From assembly GCF_003243515.1 (NCBI RefSeq), contig NZ_QFRA01000019.1:1-43097 (forward strand): a DNA stretch of 43,097 nucleotides, written 5' to 3'. Every line of letters starts with the position of its first letter. The stretch's first letter is position 1. The position numbers and the translations under genes are program-made. The stretch is from Corynebacterium kroppenstedtii. GTDB lineage: Bacteria > Actinomycetota > Actinomycetes > Mycobacteriales > Mycobacteriaceae. The notes under the pieces are model-generated. The model saw only the letters and a program-made list of their open reading frames with translations. It did not search any database and was not told the origin of the DNA. This document shows, piece after piece, positions 19,602-28,432 of this stretch.

Positions 19602-20186
19602 ATGAAGATCGTCTTCGTCTGCACTGGCAACCAATGCCGGTCACCCGTGGCCGAATATGTCGCGCGTTCGTTTGCCAATGAACTCGCTGCCCAGGCGAAG
19701 ACAAAGGGCCCACGACCAGCCGATTTGCCCTCACTGGCACTCGAATTCGCCAGCGCAGGAACACACGCTCATCGCGACACGCCCATGGACCCACGATCGT
19801 TGCGCTTCCTCGCCGAAGAGGGCATTAACGCCGAGGGCTTCTCCTCAACACGACTCAACAGGGCAGTCCTCGCGGGCGCGGACATCGTCGTCGGTATGGA
19901 AACCGCCCACGTCGAGCACACACTCCGCATCGCACCCGCCCTCCTCAAGAAAGCAGCCACACTGAGGCAACTCGCAGCCTGGTCAACGATCGATTCAGTC
20001 CACTTCCCCGACGACATCGCGCACCTTCGCGCTACCCGTGCAGGCAAAGAGATACCCGACGCCCACGGCCCGGACATCCCAGACCCTGTGGCAGAGAACG
20101 ACGACGACTTCATGCGCATCAGCCGTGAAGTCCGCGACAATGTTAAAGCACTGGTCAAGGCCATTATTAATGCCCAGGATGCCTAG
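19602..20186 (+). CDS. Low-molecular-weight protein-tyrosine phosphatase (Wzb-like)
   Basis: 194 aa, somewhat longer than the usual 150-160, with the extra length mostly in the first third (AKTKGPRPADLPSLALEF). The P-loop CX5R(S) is complete at the N-terminus: VCTGNQCRSP, with nucleophile C7 and R13. The general-acid loop is DIPDP near residue 165. The enzyme dephosphorylates phosphotyrosine on the partner BY-kinase, completing the Wzc/Wzb-type cycle. It starts 15 nt after the kinase stop, so the two are one transcription unit. Confidence 0.92.
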   Translation: MKIVFVCTGNQCRSPVAEYVARSFANELAAQAKTKGPRPADLPSLALEFASAGTHAHRDTPMDPRSLRFLAEEGINAEGFSSTRLNRAVLAGADIVVGMETAHVEHTLRIAPALLKKAATLRQLAAWSTIDSVHFPDDIAHLRATRAGKEIPDAHGPDIPDPVAENDDDFMRISREVRDNVKALVKAIINAQDA

Positions 20187-20235
20187 GTTTACGTCCGCTG
20201 TTTCACGCCCGCCCCAAACACCAAGCCGAGGTTGA

Positions 20236-20817
20236 ATGCGCCCGTCTCACCGTTCCCACATACGACGGCACCACCCCGTACGTCGCGCTATCGCGGTGAT
20301 CGCTGCGATCGTCGTCGTCGCATGGTGCGTTTTCGCATCGCGCTTTTTATGGTTCCCCCACGTCGATAAACAACCCGCCCACGTCGACGCTATTGTGCAA
20401 CTCGGCGGCCCCCACGGTGGCGTCGATACTTATGAAACAACACGAAATCTAGCGCACAACTACACCACCAACCTCGTCATTTCAGACCCCTACACCGAGA
20501 AACCTGACCTCGGCGCCCGGATCTGCGCGCCCGAACCCGGCGTCGCCGTGTACTGCATTCATCCCGACCCGAGTACGACGCGGGGCGAAGCGCAGGCCAT
20601 CGAACAGCTCGCCGAGGAACACGGGTGGTCGCACATCATGGTGTACGCGACCGGGAAATACCACGTCGCCCGCGCCCGGATGATCATCGGGCGATGCTAC
20701 AACGGCGATCTAAACGTCGGATATCATAAAACTCCTCTGAGCTGGAAAGACACGATCTGGGAGTGGGCATATCAGACCGGGGGCGTCGCGAAGGTGCTTG
20801 TTCAACGCGGGTGCTAA
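20236..20817 (+). CDS. YdcF/SanA-like DUF218 envelope protein
   Basis: 193 aa. One N-terminal membrane helix (AVIAAIVVVAWCVFASRFL, about 19-37) anchors an extracytoplasmic domain. Family motifs are visible: DAIVQLGG near 51-58, TRGEAQAIEQLAEEHGW near 115-131, and TGKYHVARARM near 138-148. DUF218 proteins such as ElyC and SanA act in envelope polysaccharide or peptidoglycan homeostasis, with no settled enzymatic activity. Position at the end of the kinase/phosphatase unit, 49 nt downstream, suggests an accessory role in polymer export or attachment. Confidence 0.85.
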   Translation: MRPSHRSHIRRHHPVRRAIAVIAAIVVVAWCVFASRFLWFPHVDKQPAHVDAIVQLGGPHGGVDTYETTRNLAHNYTTNLVISDPYTEKPDLGARICAPEPGVAVYCIHPDPSTTRGEAQAIEQLAEEHGWSHIMVYATGKYHVARARMIIGRCYNGDLNVGYHKTPLSWKDTIWEWAYQTGGVAKVLVQRGC

Positions 20818-20964
20818 TGTGTGCTGTTGGGTACCGCCAGAATGCGTGACGACGGCACACCGCTGTGCCTACCGTGCCGTGCTAGCGCGATCGATGCCGA
20901 ACCGATGCCGCACTGATCCCGCTCGATGTCGCCCCAAGACCGGATGCGAGGTCATAGTGCCACG

Positions 20965-20992
20965 TTGTCTATGGGTAAGCTGACAGAGACAA
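20965..20992. promoter_or_regulatory. Inverted repeat upstream of the PTS gene
   Basis: TTGTCT (20965-20970) and AGACAA (20987-20992) are complementary halves 16 nt apart, 36 nt before the EIIABC start. The site could be a repressor operator for sugar-dependent control, but arms of six bases also arise by chance. Confidence 0.3.
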
Positions 20993-21027
20993 GTCTAAGA
21001 AGGCTCACTTATTCAGGAAGTAGACAC

Positions 21028-23256
21028 ATGACCGATACTCCTTCCGAGCGCCCCTCCGAGGACGTCACGGCATCGCAGACCGTGCCGCATAAAAGCGCGA
21101 CGGGGGAAGACAATGTCGTTGAAATCGTTGCTCCCGTGTCCGGACGAGTCATCCCCATTGAAGACGTCCCCGATCCCATGTTCTCCGAAAAAGTCGTCGG
21201 AGACGGACTAGGAATCTCCAAGCCGAAGAGCGGGAAGATCCTAGCGCCCGTATCGGGGAAAGTCATGATGGTCGCCAAAACCGGCCACGCATTCGCGCTC
21301 AAAACCGAAAACGGGCTTGAAGTCCTGGTCCACCTAGGGATCGACACAGTCGAGCTCAAAGGTGAACCCTTCGACATGACGATCTCCCGCGGCGACCAGC
21401 TCCACGCCGGGGACAAAGTCGGCATCATGGACGTCGACGTCATTAAATCGGCGGGTAAAGACACCACCGTCATCGTCGCGATCACCAACACAGTGAAGAA
21501 ACTCGACGACCTCAAAGTCACGCATAAGGCTGTCACGTCGGGTGACCCCGTTGCCGCTGCGACCCTGAAAAAGCCGAAGTCTGCCAAGTCCGCCGAGAAA
21601 TCGACGACGAGTAGTGCGCAGGGAACTAGTGCACAAGGAAGCAGTGCTTCCGGTGCAGCTGGGGGAACTGCAGCGGGTTCCACTCCGGCGTCCGTACCTG
21701 CAGCTTCCGGCGAGGGTGCCGACGCAGGTCAAGGCAACACTACCGAGGGGAACGCTGCTGCCGAACGCCCGACCGATCTTTCCGGTTACGACGCCACCGC
21801 ATGGGACGTCATCAACAACATCGGCGGCAAAGAAAACGTCAGTTCGCTGACGCACTGCATCACACGCGTGCGCTTCTACCTCAAAGACGAATCTAAAGCG
21901 AACGATGATGCTGTCCGTGACACCGATGGCGTGATCGATGTCGTTAAAGCAGGTGGGCAGTACCAAGTTGTTATCGGTCCCGCCGTCGAAGATGTCTACG
22001 ATGCTGTTACCAAGCAGCTCGGGGACGTCGAAACGACAGATGCAGCCGATGCCGAACCTAAAGAACGCCCCACCACCCTATGGGGCTGGGCCAAGCTGGG
22101 GTTCAGCTCGCTGATCGGCGTGATTACCGGGTCCATGATTCCCGTCATCGGTCTGTTGGCCGCCGCCGGTATTTTGAAGGGCATCCTCGCACTATTAGTG
22201 CAGGCAGGATGGGTAGATGACAGTACCCAGGCCTACATCATCATTGATGCTATGGGCGACGCTGTCTTCTACTTCCTGCCCATCTTCGTCGGATTCACCG
22301 CCGCTCGAAGACTCGGATCAGACCCCATCATTGTTTCCATTGTTGGTGGTGTTTTGGCCTATCCGACGTTGGTAGACATGGCCTCAAAGCCGGGGGATAA
22401 ATCTCTGCTAGGCATGTCGCTTAACGCCGAATTCTTTGGTTTGCCCTTCCACATGGCGTCGTATAGTTACTCCATTTTCCCGATGATCGTCGCCGCGTGG
22501 CTGGCATCCATCGTGGAACCGTGGCTGAAGAAGGCCATCCCGACTGTGCTGCGCATGATCTTCGTCCCGTTGTGTGAAGTCGTCATCGTTTCGTTGGCCA
22601 TCATGTTGATTCTCGGCCCGGTCGTCATGTTTGTGTCGGAAGGCATTGCGTCGACGCTGATGTGGATCTACCACATCTCGCCCACGATTTCTGGGCTTAT
22701 CATCGGTGGTTTTTACCAGTGCCTCGTCATTTTCGGTCTGCACTGGGCTGTTATTCCGATCGTTACGGACCAAGTTTCCGGCCCTGGTGGGGATTCCCCG
22801 ATCAACGCGATCATTTCCGCGACCATGGTTGCCCAGGGTGGTGCCGTGCTGGCCATCTTCCTGAAGACCAAGCTTCTCAAGATCAAAGAGCTTGCGGGCC
22901 CCGCAGCGATCTCCGCGTTCTGCGGAATTACCGAGCCGGCCATGTACGGTATCAACCTGAAATACGGCCGCGTGTTCATCATGGCTTCGATCGGTGGTGC
23001 AGCGGGCGGAATCTTGACTGGCATGTTCCACGTCACCATGTATGCATTCACGGGTTCGCTCGTTGGGTTCCCGTCGTTCCTCCCGCCGGGAGTGGGCATC
23101 GGCGCGAACTTCTGGGGTTACCTCATAGCCTCGGTGACGTCACTGGTCGTCTCGTTTGTGCTGACGTACTTTTTCGGCTTCAAGGACAGCGACGTCGAGA
23201 ATGGTCGCGAAGTGAAGAAGGTGCGGCTTGGTCGTCGCGACCCGGTGCAGAAATAG
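21028..23256 (+). CDS. PTS sugar permease EIIABC (glucose/beta-glucoside superfamily)
   Basis: 742 aa from the ATG at 21028, chosen for its AGGAAG 7 nt upstream; a longer frame from 20926 lacks one. Domain order is A-B-C. EIIA spans about 30-180 with the phospho-His in VLVHLGIDTVELKG (H102). A Ser/Ala/Gly/Thr-rich linker covers roughly 185-250. EIIB spans about 255-335 with the phospho-Cys in LTHCITRVRF (C277). EIIC (about 355-730) has multiple helices and GGFYQCLVIFGLHWAVIPI and AFCGITEPAMYGINLKYGR, typical of the glucose/beta-glucoside/sucrose branch. The protein imports and phosphorylates a sugar using PEP via EI and HPr, encoded elsewhere. BglF and the corynebacterial PtsG are B-C-A, so the fused EIIA at the N-terminus is notable. 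The substrate cannot be assigned. Confidence 0.92.
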   Translation: MTDTPSERPSEDVTASQTVPHKSATGEDNVVEIVAPVSGRVIPIEDVPDPMFSEKVVGDGLGISKPKSGKILAPVSGKVMMVAKTGHAFALKTENGLEVLVHLGIDTVELKGEPFDMTISRGDQLHAGDKVGIMDVDVIKSAGKDTTVIVAITNTVKKLDDLKVTHKAVTSGDPVAAATLKKPKSAKSAEKSTTSSAQGTSAQGSSASGAAGGTAAGSTPASVPAASGEGADAGQGNTTEGNAAAERPTDLSGYDATAWDVINNIGGKENVSSLTHCITRVRFYLKDESKANDDAVRDTDGVIDVVKAGGQYQVVIGPAVEDVYDAVTKQLGDVETTDAADAEPKERPTTLWGWAKLGFSSLIGVITGSMIPVIGLLAAAGILKGILALLVQAGWVDDSTQAYIIIDAMGDAVFYFLPIFVGFTAARRLGSDPIIVSIVGGVLAYPTLVDMASKPGDKSLLGMSLNAEFFGLPFHMASYSYSIFPMIVAAWLASIVEPWLKKAIPTVLRMIFVPLCEVVIVSLAIMLILGPVVMFVSEGIASTLMWIYHISPTISGLIIGGFYQCLVIFGLHWAVIPIVTDQVSGPGGDSPINAIISATMVAQGGAVLAIFLKTKLLKIKELAGPAAISAFCGITEPAMYGINLKYGRVFIMASIGGAAGGILTGMFHVTMYAFTGSLVGFPSFLPPGVGIGANFWGYLIASVTSLVVSFVLTYFFGFKDSDVENGREVKKVRLGRRDPVQK

Positions 23257-23316
23257 CGCGGTACTGGAATAGCCCGGCGCCGGAGCGCAGCGTGCTGAAC
23301 GAAGGAAACGGATAAT

Positions 23317-24633
23317 ATGACCGTTCCCCGAGATAGAACGACACTTCGCCGCCGACTCGTGGGCCTTTTCCAAGATTGGCGGTGGGACGGAACATGGTCC
23401 CTGCACACGATCCCCACTGATGGGCGCGCACCTTTATTTGGCGACGATGACGCACAATGCCAACGCCACCGCCGTGTTATTACCGACATGATCACGGAAG
23501 GTTTCCCGGAAACCGACGTCCACTTTGTGAACCTGGAGGATTCTGCAACGGAGCCGGCTGGTTCCGATGACCCAGCTGCCCCTGCTCGCCTCATCACCCT
23601 GATGTGCCATGACCTCGCCACCAAGGACGAGCGGCCGCTGACGCAGATTTTTGTTCATCAACTCGGAGCGTGGCGAGGGTTCGCTATCCATCACATGTGG
23701 GGCGACGGACCCACGATGCGGGATCGGCTCGGGAGTGTGTACGCATATGTGGGATCTATATGGCCGTGTGGGCGTTTTGCCGACGACAGTCGTGGGCAGC
23801 GAGAAAACGGGACGTCCAAGGTGGCCCCGCGACAACTCACCCGTAGCGACGCCACCTTCCTCATGCAGTTTGGTGCGTGGGTGGAAACGCTGATCAAGCG
23901 CCCGCGAGCAACGTTGCGCAGCGTGAAAGATGTTCTCAGCGCTGAAAAAGCGTCGTCGGAGAACCACGATGACCAGCAGGCCGTGAACCGGCAGCCGGTG
24001 GACACCGCTCCGGCGGAGTTACTCACCACCACCTTGACGTACACATGGGAAGGCCGGGATGACGATAAGCCACGGGCTATCCCCTTGGCGTGGGATTGGT
24101 GGAATGAGCTCAACAGCCAGATTGATAAGGGCGATGGTTATCTCGATCCCAACGAGTTTTGGCTCATCGTCGGGCTGCGTCGCAACAGTAAAATTCTGGC
24201 TCACCGCGGTGGGAATCTCCTGGTGAGATCCCGTATTACCGTTGGGGGGTCGCGCGATACCGACATTGCCGCGACGAAAGAACGCTTGAAATCGCCGTTC
24301 GCGGTCACGCGCGCAGGTCTGAGCGCCGCGCCGCAATTAGTGAAGCAAATCCTTCAGCTGCCGCGCACGGTTTCTCTTCCCCCGATGGATATTCGATCTG
24401 CCACTAGCCCGTCCTCGATATCCACCATGTGGACCTATAACCGTTTGGCCGCCGATGAACCCCAAGAAATCGCCGTCGGAACACAGGGGCTCGGTACCCT
24501 ATTGGTCGGCAGTTTCGAAGAAGGCCGCATGTATCGCGTCATCGTTTCCGGGTTCGTGTCCCAGAAAGTGCATCGCGCCGGGGTAGAGGCGCTGGATCGC
24601 GTCGTGAAAAACGCAGGATATACCCGGTTATAA
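23317..24633 (+). CDS. HHxxxDG-type acyltransferase (condensation/WES-DGAT superfamily)
   Basis: 438 aa with a clear HHxxxDG active-site motif (HHMWGDG, H125-G131), the signature of CoA-dependent acyltransferases, NRPS condensation domains and wax-ester/diacylglycerol synthases. The order of the N-terminal domain, the motif and a C-terminal domain with YRVIVSGFVSQKVHRAGVEA fits this two-lobed fold. No signal peptide or membrane helix is seen. The ATG follows AAGGA. Its closest subfamily is unclear; it lacks the usual PLWE-type motif of WES/DGAT near the N-terminus. It sits between the PTS permease and a polysaccharide flippase gene, to which it is convergent. Acylation of a lipid-linked glycan or glycolipid is an inference from position only. 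Confidence 0.7.
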   Translation: MTVPRDRTTLRRRLVGLFQDWRWDGTWSLHTIPTDGRAPLFGDDDAQCQRHRRVITDMITEGFPETDVHFVNLEDSATEPAGSDDPAAPARLITLMCHDLATKDERPLTQIFVHQLGAWRGFAIHHMWGDGPTMRDRLGSVYAYVGSIWPCGRFADDSRGQRENGTSKVAPRQLTRSDATFLMQFGAWVETLIKRPRATLRSVKDVLSAEKASSENHDDQQAVNRQPVDTAPAELLTTTLTYTWEGRDDDKPRAIPLAWDWWNELNSQIDKGDGYLDPNEFWLIVGLRRNSKILAHRGGNLLVRSRITVGGSRDTDIAATKERLKSPFAVTRAGLSAAPQLVKQILQLPRTVSLPPMDIRSATSPSSISTMWTYNRLAADEPQEIAVGTQGLGTLLVGSFEEGRMYRVIVSGFVSQKVHRAGVEALDRVVKNAGYTRL

Positions 24634-24654
24634 ACCGCCGCGGTACGCTTCCCG

Positions 24655-25896
24655 TCAGACCCGAGCGTGCCGCCCCTGCGTCGACACTGGGGAACACAGG
24701 TACGGCACCGCGACAATGCTCACCGTCATAATCGCGCAGAACAGATACACGACCGGCCCACCGCGGAAAATGAGCGGAACAAGCATGAATAACACGGCGC
24801 GGGCACCGCTCCACACCATGTATCCCCGCTGTTTGCCCACGATAACCGGGTACTTCGAAAGCATTGCGGAGACCATCCCCGTCGTCGCGTACAACGAAAG
24901 CGCAACAAACAGCGGAAGATAGTCCGCACCCAGGTACGCACGATCATTCCACACAATGGCCGCATACTGGACCAAGGCCGTCCCGACACCGAGCACCACA
25001 GCCACAACCGTCGCGATGCGCAACTGCACGCGGTAGCCATTGGGATCGTTGTTACGGATCGCTTTCGACGCGGGAGCCTCAAAACTGGGGGAGACCACCT
25101 GCTGTGCCAGCGTCAAGAACCCACCGTAGAGACGCACAACAATTGCCCACGCGTTCGCATAGGAACCCAGGACGGGCGTGACCATTCCCTGAATCTGGAA
25201 GCCGATATCGCCGAAAAATGTGCCCGTTGTCGCTTCCTTGTGTTCCCGGATGTAGGACCTCAAGGGTGAGGCAAACACCGATGGGAACGCCACCAGTGAC
25301 GGCCACTCCCGCTTAATCGCTACCCCCACCTGCTGGTTCGTCGCCCGGGCCAGCAACACCGCGCCCACCACGTAGTTCAGCGCAGCAACATAAATGAGGC
25401 CTTCACGGGCGGGGACGAGGAACACGACCACGCAGGTCGCCACAATGTTCACCACGCCGTAGAGGAAACGAACCCGCGAATATACGTCCATCCGGTCTTC
25501 GCGGATCGTGATCGCCACGTACATGTTGTACACAGTGATCGCCACTGTCGCGAGCATCGCCCACAGCACCCGCGCTGACCACGCAGGATGGAGCCACATC
25601 AGCGCCACGCCCACAATGCCCAGCACGACTGTGCCTACCATCGCCATAAAACCCGAGGCAGCCGTCGAAAATGACAGGCGGTCGTCGGGAAGACGGAGAT
25701 ACACACTGTGGTAACTCAACGTCATCGTGCGGGACACGATCATGCCCAGTGACACCGGGAACAGCATGTAGGCCACCATTCCCGGCTGCTTGGCCACCAC
25801 CGGCACCACCATGGCCACGAAGTTCAGCGCCTGGCCGATGAGGGCTGGGCCGAAGCGTGAATACAGTTGCCGAAGACGCGTTAAGGCGTTCCCCAT
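24655..25896 (-). CDS. Wzx-like polysaccharide flippase
   Basis: 413 aa with about twelve hydrophobic helices spread evenly through the protein, the length and layout of MOP-superfamily Wzx flippases, which move undecaprenyl-linked repeat units across the membrane. Recognisable stretches include ALIGQALNFVAMVVPVVAKQ at the start and LGSYANAWAIVVRLYGGFLT in the middle. The ATG is preceded by AAGGTGA. It is intact, unlike other EPS assembly genes here. It is co-directional with the M13 peptidase gene 71 nt upstream, and converges with the acyltransferase with only 21 bp between stops. Confidence 0.82.
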   Translation of the reverse strand: MGNALTRLRQLYSRFGPALIGQALNFVAMVVPVVAKQPGMVAYMLFPVSLGMIVSRTMTLSYHSVYLRLPDDRLSFSTAASGFMAMVGTVVLGIVGVALMWLHPAWSARVLWAMLATVAITVYNMYVAITIREDRMDVYSRVRFLYGVVNIVATCVVVFLVPAREGLIYVAALNYVVGAVLLARATNQQVGVAIKREWPSLVAFPSVFASPLRSYIREHKEATTGTFFGDIGFQIQGMVTPVLGSYANAWAIVVRLYGGFLTLAQQVVSPSFEAPASKAIRNNDPNGYRVQLRIATVVAVVLGVGTALVQYAAIVWNDRAYLGADYLPLFVALSLYATTGMVSAMLSKYPVIVGKQRGYMVWSGARAVLFMLVPLIFRGGPVVYLFCAIMTVSIVAVPYLCSPVSTQGRHARV

Positions 25897-25967
25897 CCGT
25901 CACCTTATTATTTCTTCACTCGCCATCGACAACCGTTGAGCTCACAGCGGTACGCCACCACAGACGG

Positions 25968-28130
25968 CTACCAAATCTGGACGCGGTCCTTCGGATCCAG
26001 CCACATTCCATCACCCGGGTGGACATCGAAGGCCTCAGCAAATTCGTCGATATTTCGGGCGATGACATTACACCGGAACTCAGAGGGCGAGTGGGGATCG
26101 ATCGCCAAGTACTGAGCGCTCAGCTGCGGGCGGATTGCGGTGCGCCACACATTTGCCCAGGCCAGGAAGAGTCGCTGCATCGCCGTGAAGGTGGGGGCGT
26201 CGTCGTAATTCATGCCCGTGTCCGCCTCCGATTCCTTACCCAGGGGTGCCAGGGCAGTGCCGTCGGTCAGAAGGAACGGCATCGTCGGGGAGGTTTCGGG
26301 CGTGAGCCCCTGGTCCTCGAGGTACAAGCGGTAGGCCACCACAGCAATACCCAAGCCACCGAGGTCGCCGATGTTCTCGCCGAGGGTGAAACGACCATTG
26401 ACGTGCTGCGCAGTCAGTCCGCGCTGCTCGAGTCCCTTCGGGATGAGCGGGTTGAACTGATCCACCAACTTCCCCGTCAGCTTTTCAAAGGCCTCGCGAT
26501 CCTCCGACGTCCACCACGAGTTCAAATTGCCCTCGCCATCGAACTGGGAGCCTTGATCGTCGAAACCGTGGCCAATCTCATGGCCGATCACCGCGCCAAT
26601 ACCCCCGAAGTTCTGGGCCATGTCTGCGTCGGGATTAAAGAACGGCGGGCGAAGGATCGCGGCGGGGAACGTGATGTCATTGACTACCGGGTTATAAAAA
26701 GCGTTGACCATCTGGGCCGGGGCCACCCACTCGGACCGGTCCGTCGGATTCCCCACCTTGGCGATCTCATACCGGTGGCGCCACGCCGACGCGCGTCGGG
26801 AGTTAGCCACTAGATCCTCACCATGAGGGGAAAACTCCAGGTTGTCGTAGGTCTTCCACTGATCAGGGTAGGCAATCTTCGCGCGGAAAGTCCCGAGCTT
26901 CTCTAGCGCGCGATCCCGCGTATCCGGCGTCATCCAATCGAGGTTGCTAATCCGCTGGCGGTACGCCTTCAGCAGGTAATCCACCAGGGACAGCATCTTC
27001 TGCTTGTGCTTCGGCGGGAAATGGCGCGCGACGAACTCCCGGCCGATATCGTCGGAAATGGAGCCATCGAGGAACGACACCGCGCGCTTCCACCGGGCAC
27101 GCTGCTCGGTCGAGCCCGACAACACGCGCCCGTAGAAGTTAAACGACTCGCGGCTCACGTCCTCGGCCAGCAAGGACGCACGCTGCGTCAAGATCTGCCA
27201 CCCCGCCCACAGTTTCAGCACGGACAGATCCGTTTCCTGGGCCAGCGTCGCCACATGCTCCAGGTAGCTCGGTTCGCTAACCACGATCGTGTCCGTCGAC
27301 AATTCCGTCGCTTCCACCCATGTTTTCCACGGGAAACCGGTGGGCAGATCGTCCACGGAGGTGGGGTTATACGTCTTGAGGGCGTCGCGGGTGTCCTCCA
27401 CATTCCAGTGGCCCTTCGCGAGGCGCGTCTCGAACTCAATGATCGTCTCCGCCAACTTCTCATTCGACTCGTCGGCGAATTCTGCCGGGACCAGGGGAGA
27501 GTCCTCCCATTCCGGGCCGCTGGTGGCATCGCGAGCCATCGTGAACATCGTCGCAATGTGCTCCTTGAGCTTGTCGACGATGGGACGGTGCGCGTCTTCG
27601 CGGTAGTAGGCCTCATCGGGAAGGGTGAGCCCGCCTTGATTCAGATAGGCTGCGTCGATGGGAGAATCCGACGCCTTCGCCACGTAATAACCAGCCAAAC
27701 CACCAATCCCGACGACGTCTAACTCGCCGAGTGCCCGCGCAAAATCTTCAAGATTATCGACGTTGATACGTGCGAGGTCGTCCTTCAGCGGAGCAAAACC
27801 GGCCTGGTTGACGCCCTTGTCGCCGTCGACGTCCATGAAGCTTGCGAAACCCGCGCCGATCCGTGTGGTGGGGTCGGCGTCTTTGATAATCGCGTTGACA
27901 TCCTCTTCTGCCTGGTCGCGAAGCGTGTGGAAGGTGCCGTCGACGGGGCGGTCGTCGGGGATGGGGTGGTGTGATAGCCACGGGCCGGACACGTAGCGGT
28001 AGAGATCGTCGCTGGGTGAAGGGCGAGCGGCTGGGGCCTCGGAAATATTGTCAGGGATTGATGTTTTGCCTGCGTGATTGGTGTTTGATGGCTCGTTGTT
28101 TGATGGTGTGGTGGGCTCGGGATTGTTCAC
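25968..28130 (-). CDS. M13-family zinc metallopeptidase (PepO/neprilysin type)
   Basis: 720 aa from the GTG at 28130, favoured by GGAAGG about 9 nt upstream; a longer start at 28262 gives an unlikely Cys-rich leader. The zinc-binding HEIGH is at 517-521 with GFDDQGSQFD after it, and the third ligand lies in GENIGDLGGL (Glu 585). The preceding NAFYNP loop and the C-terminal MWLDPKDRVQIW are typical. Length fits the family (about 650-720). No signal peptide is visible, and the first 60 residues are Asn/Pro/Ser-rich and probably disordered, so it is likely a cytoplasmic oligopeptidase. It lies just upstream of the flippase, divergent from the PrsW operon. Confidence 0.95.
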   Translation of the reverse strand: MNNPEPTTPSNNEPSNTNHAGKTSIPDNISEAPAARPSPSDDLYRYVSGPWLSHHPIPDDRPVDGTFHTLRDQAEEDVNAIIKDADPTTRIGAGFASFMDVDGDKGVNQAGFAPLKDDLARINVDNLEDFARALGELDVVGIGGLAGYYVAKASDSPIDAAYLNQGGLTLPDEAYYREDAHRPIVDKLKEHIATMFTMARDATSGPEWEDSPLVPAEFADESNEKLAETIIEFETRLAKGHWNVEDTRDALKTYNPTSVDDLPTGFPWKTWVEATELSTDTIVVSEPSYLEHVATLAQETDLSVLKLWAGWQILTQRASLLAEDVSRESFNFYGRVLSGSTEQRARWKRAVSFLDGSISDDIGREFVARHFPPKHKQKMLSLVDYLLKAYRQRISNLDWMTPDTRDRALEKLGTFRAKIAYPDQWKTYDNLEFSPHGEDLVANSRRASAWRHRYEIAKVGNPTDRSEWVAPAQMVNAFYNPVVNDITFPAAILRPPFFNPDADMAQNFGGIGAVIGHEIGHGFDDQGSQFDGEGNLNSWWTSEDREAFEKLTGKLVDQFNPLIPKGLEQRGLTAQHVNGRFTLGENIGDLGGLGIAVVAYRLYLEDQGLTPETSPTMPFLLTDGTALAPLGKESEADTGMNYDDAPTFTAMQRLFLAWANVWRTAIRPQLSAQYLAIDPHSPSEFRCNVIARNIDEFAEAFDVHPGDGMWLDPKDRVQIW

Positions 28131-28307
28131 GGTTATGACCTTCCTTTCATGTGTGAGGAATGATAGCGGGCGGGTAGGACATGCAGGTACGCAACCATAG
28201 TGGGTAACGGGGCCGGTGTGGGGTTGGCGGGATCCGCTTGTGGTGATGTGTGGGCTGCACAACCCAGGTTAATTTGGTCACAAAACAGATGTTTATTAGT
28301 TATAAGA

Positions 28308-28348
28308 AGTGGGTAAATGGGCAGGTCATCACCCAGATACTACCCACT
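28308..28348. promoter_or_regulatory. Inverted repeat in the divergent region before the PrsW operon
   Basis: AGTGGGTA (28308-28315) and TACCCACT (28341-28348) are perfect 8-bp complements 25 nt apart, with TGGG/CCCA nested inside. The site lies between the divergent M13 and membrane-protein genes, about 85 nt before the latter's start, where a regulator could control one or both. Confidence 0.45.
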
Positions 28349-28432
28349 ACTCATCATTATGTGGCCCTTTCCATACCAAAACTACGTGAGCTGGCACCCT
28401 GATAACTCGCTGTGCTGTTATTGTCTTTCATC

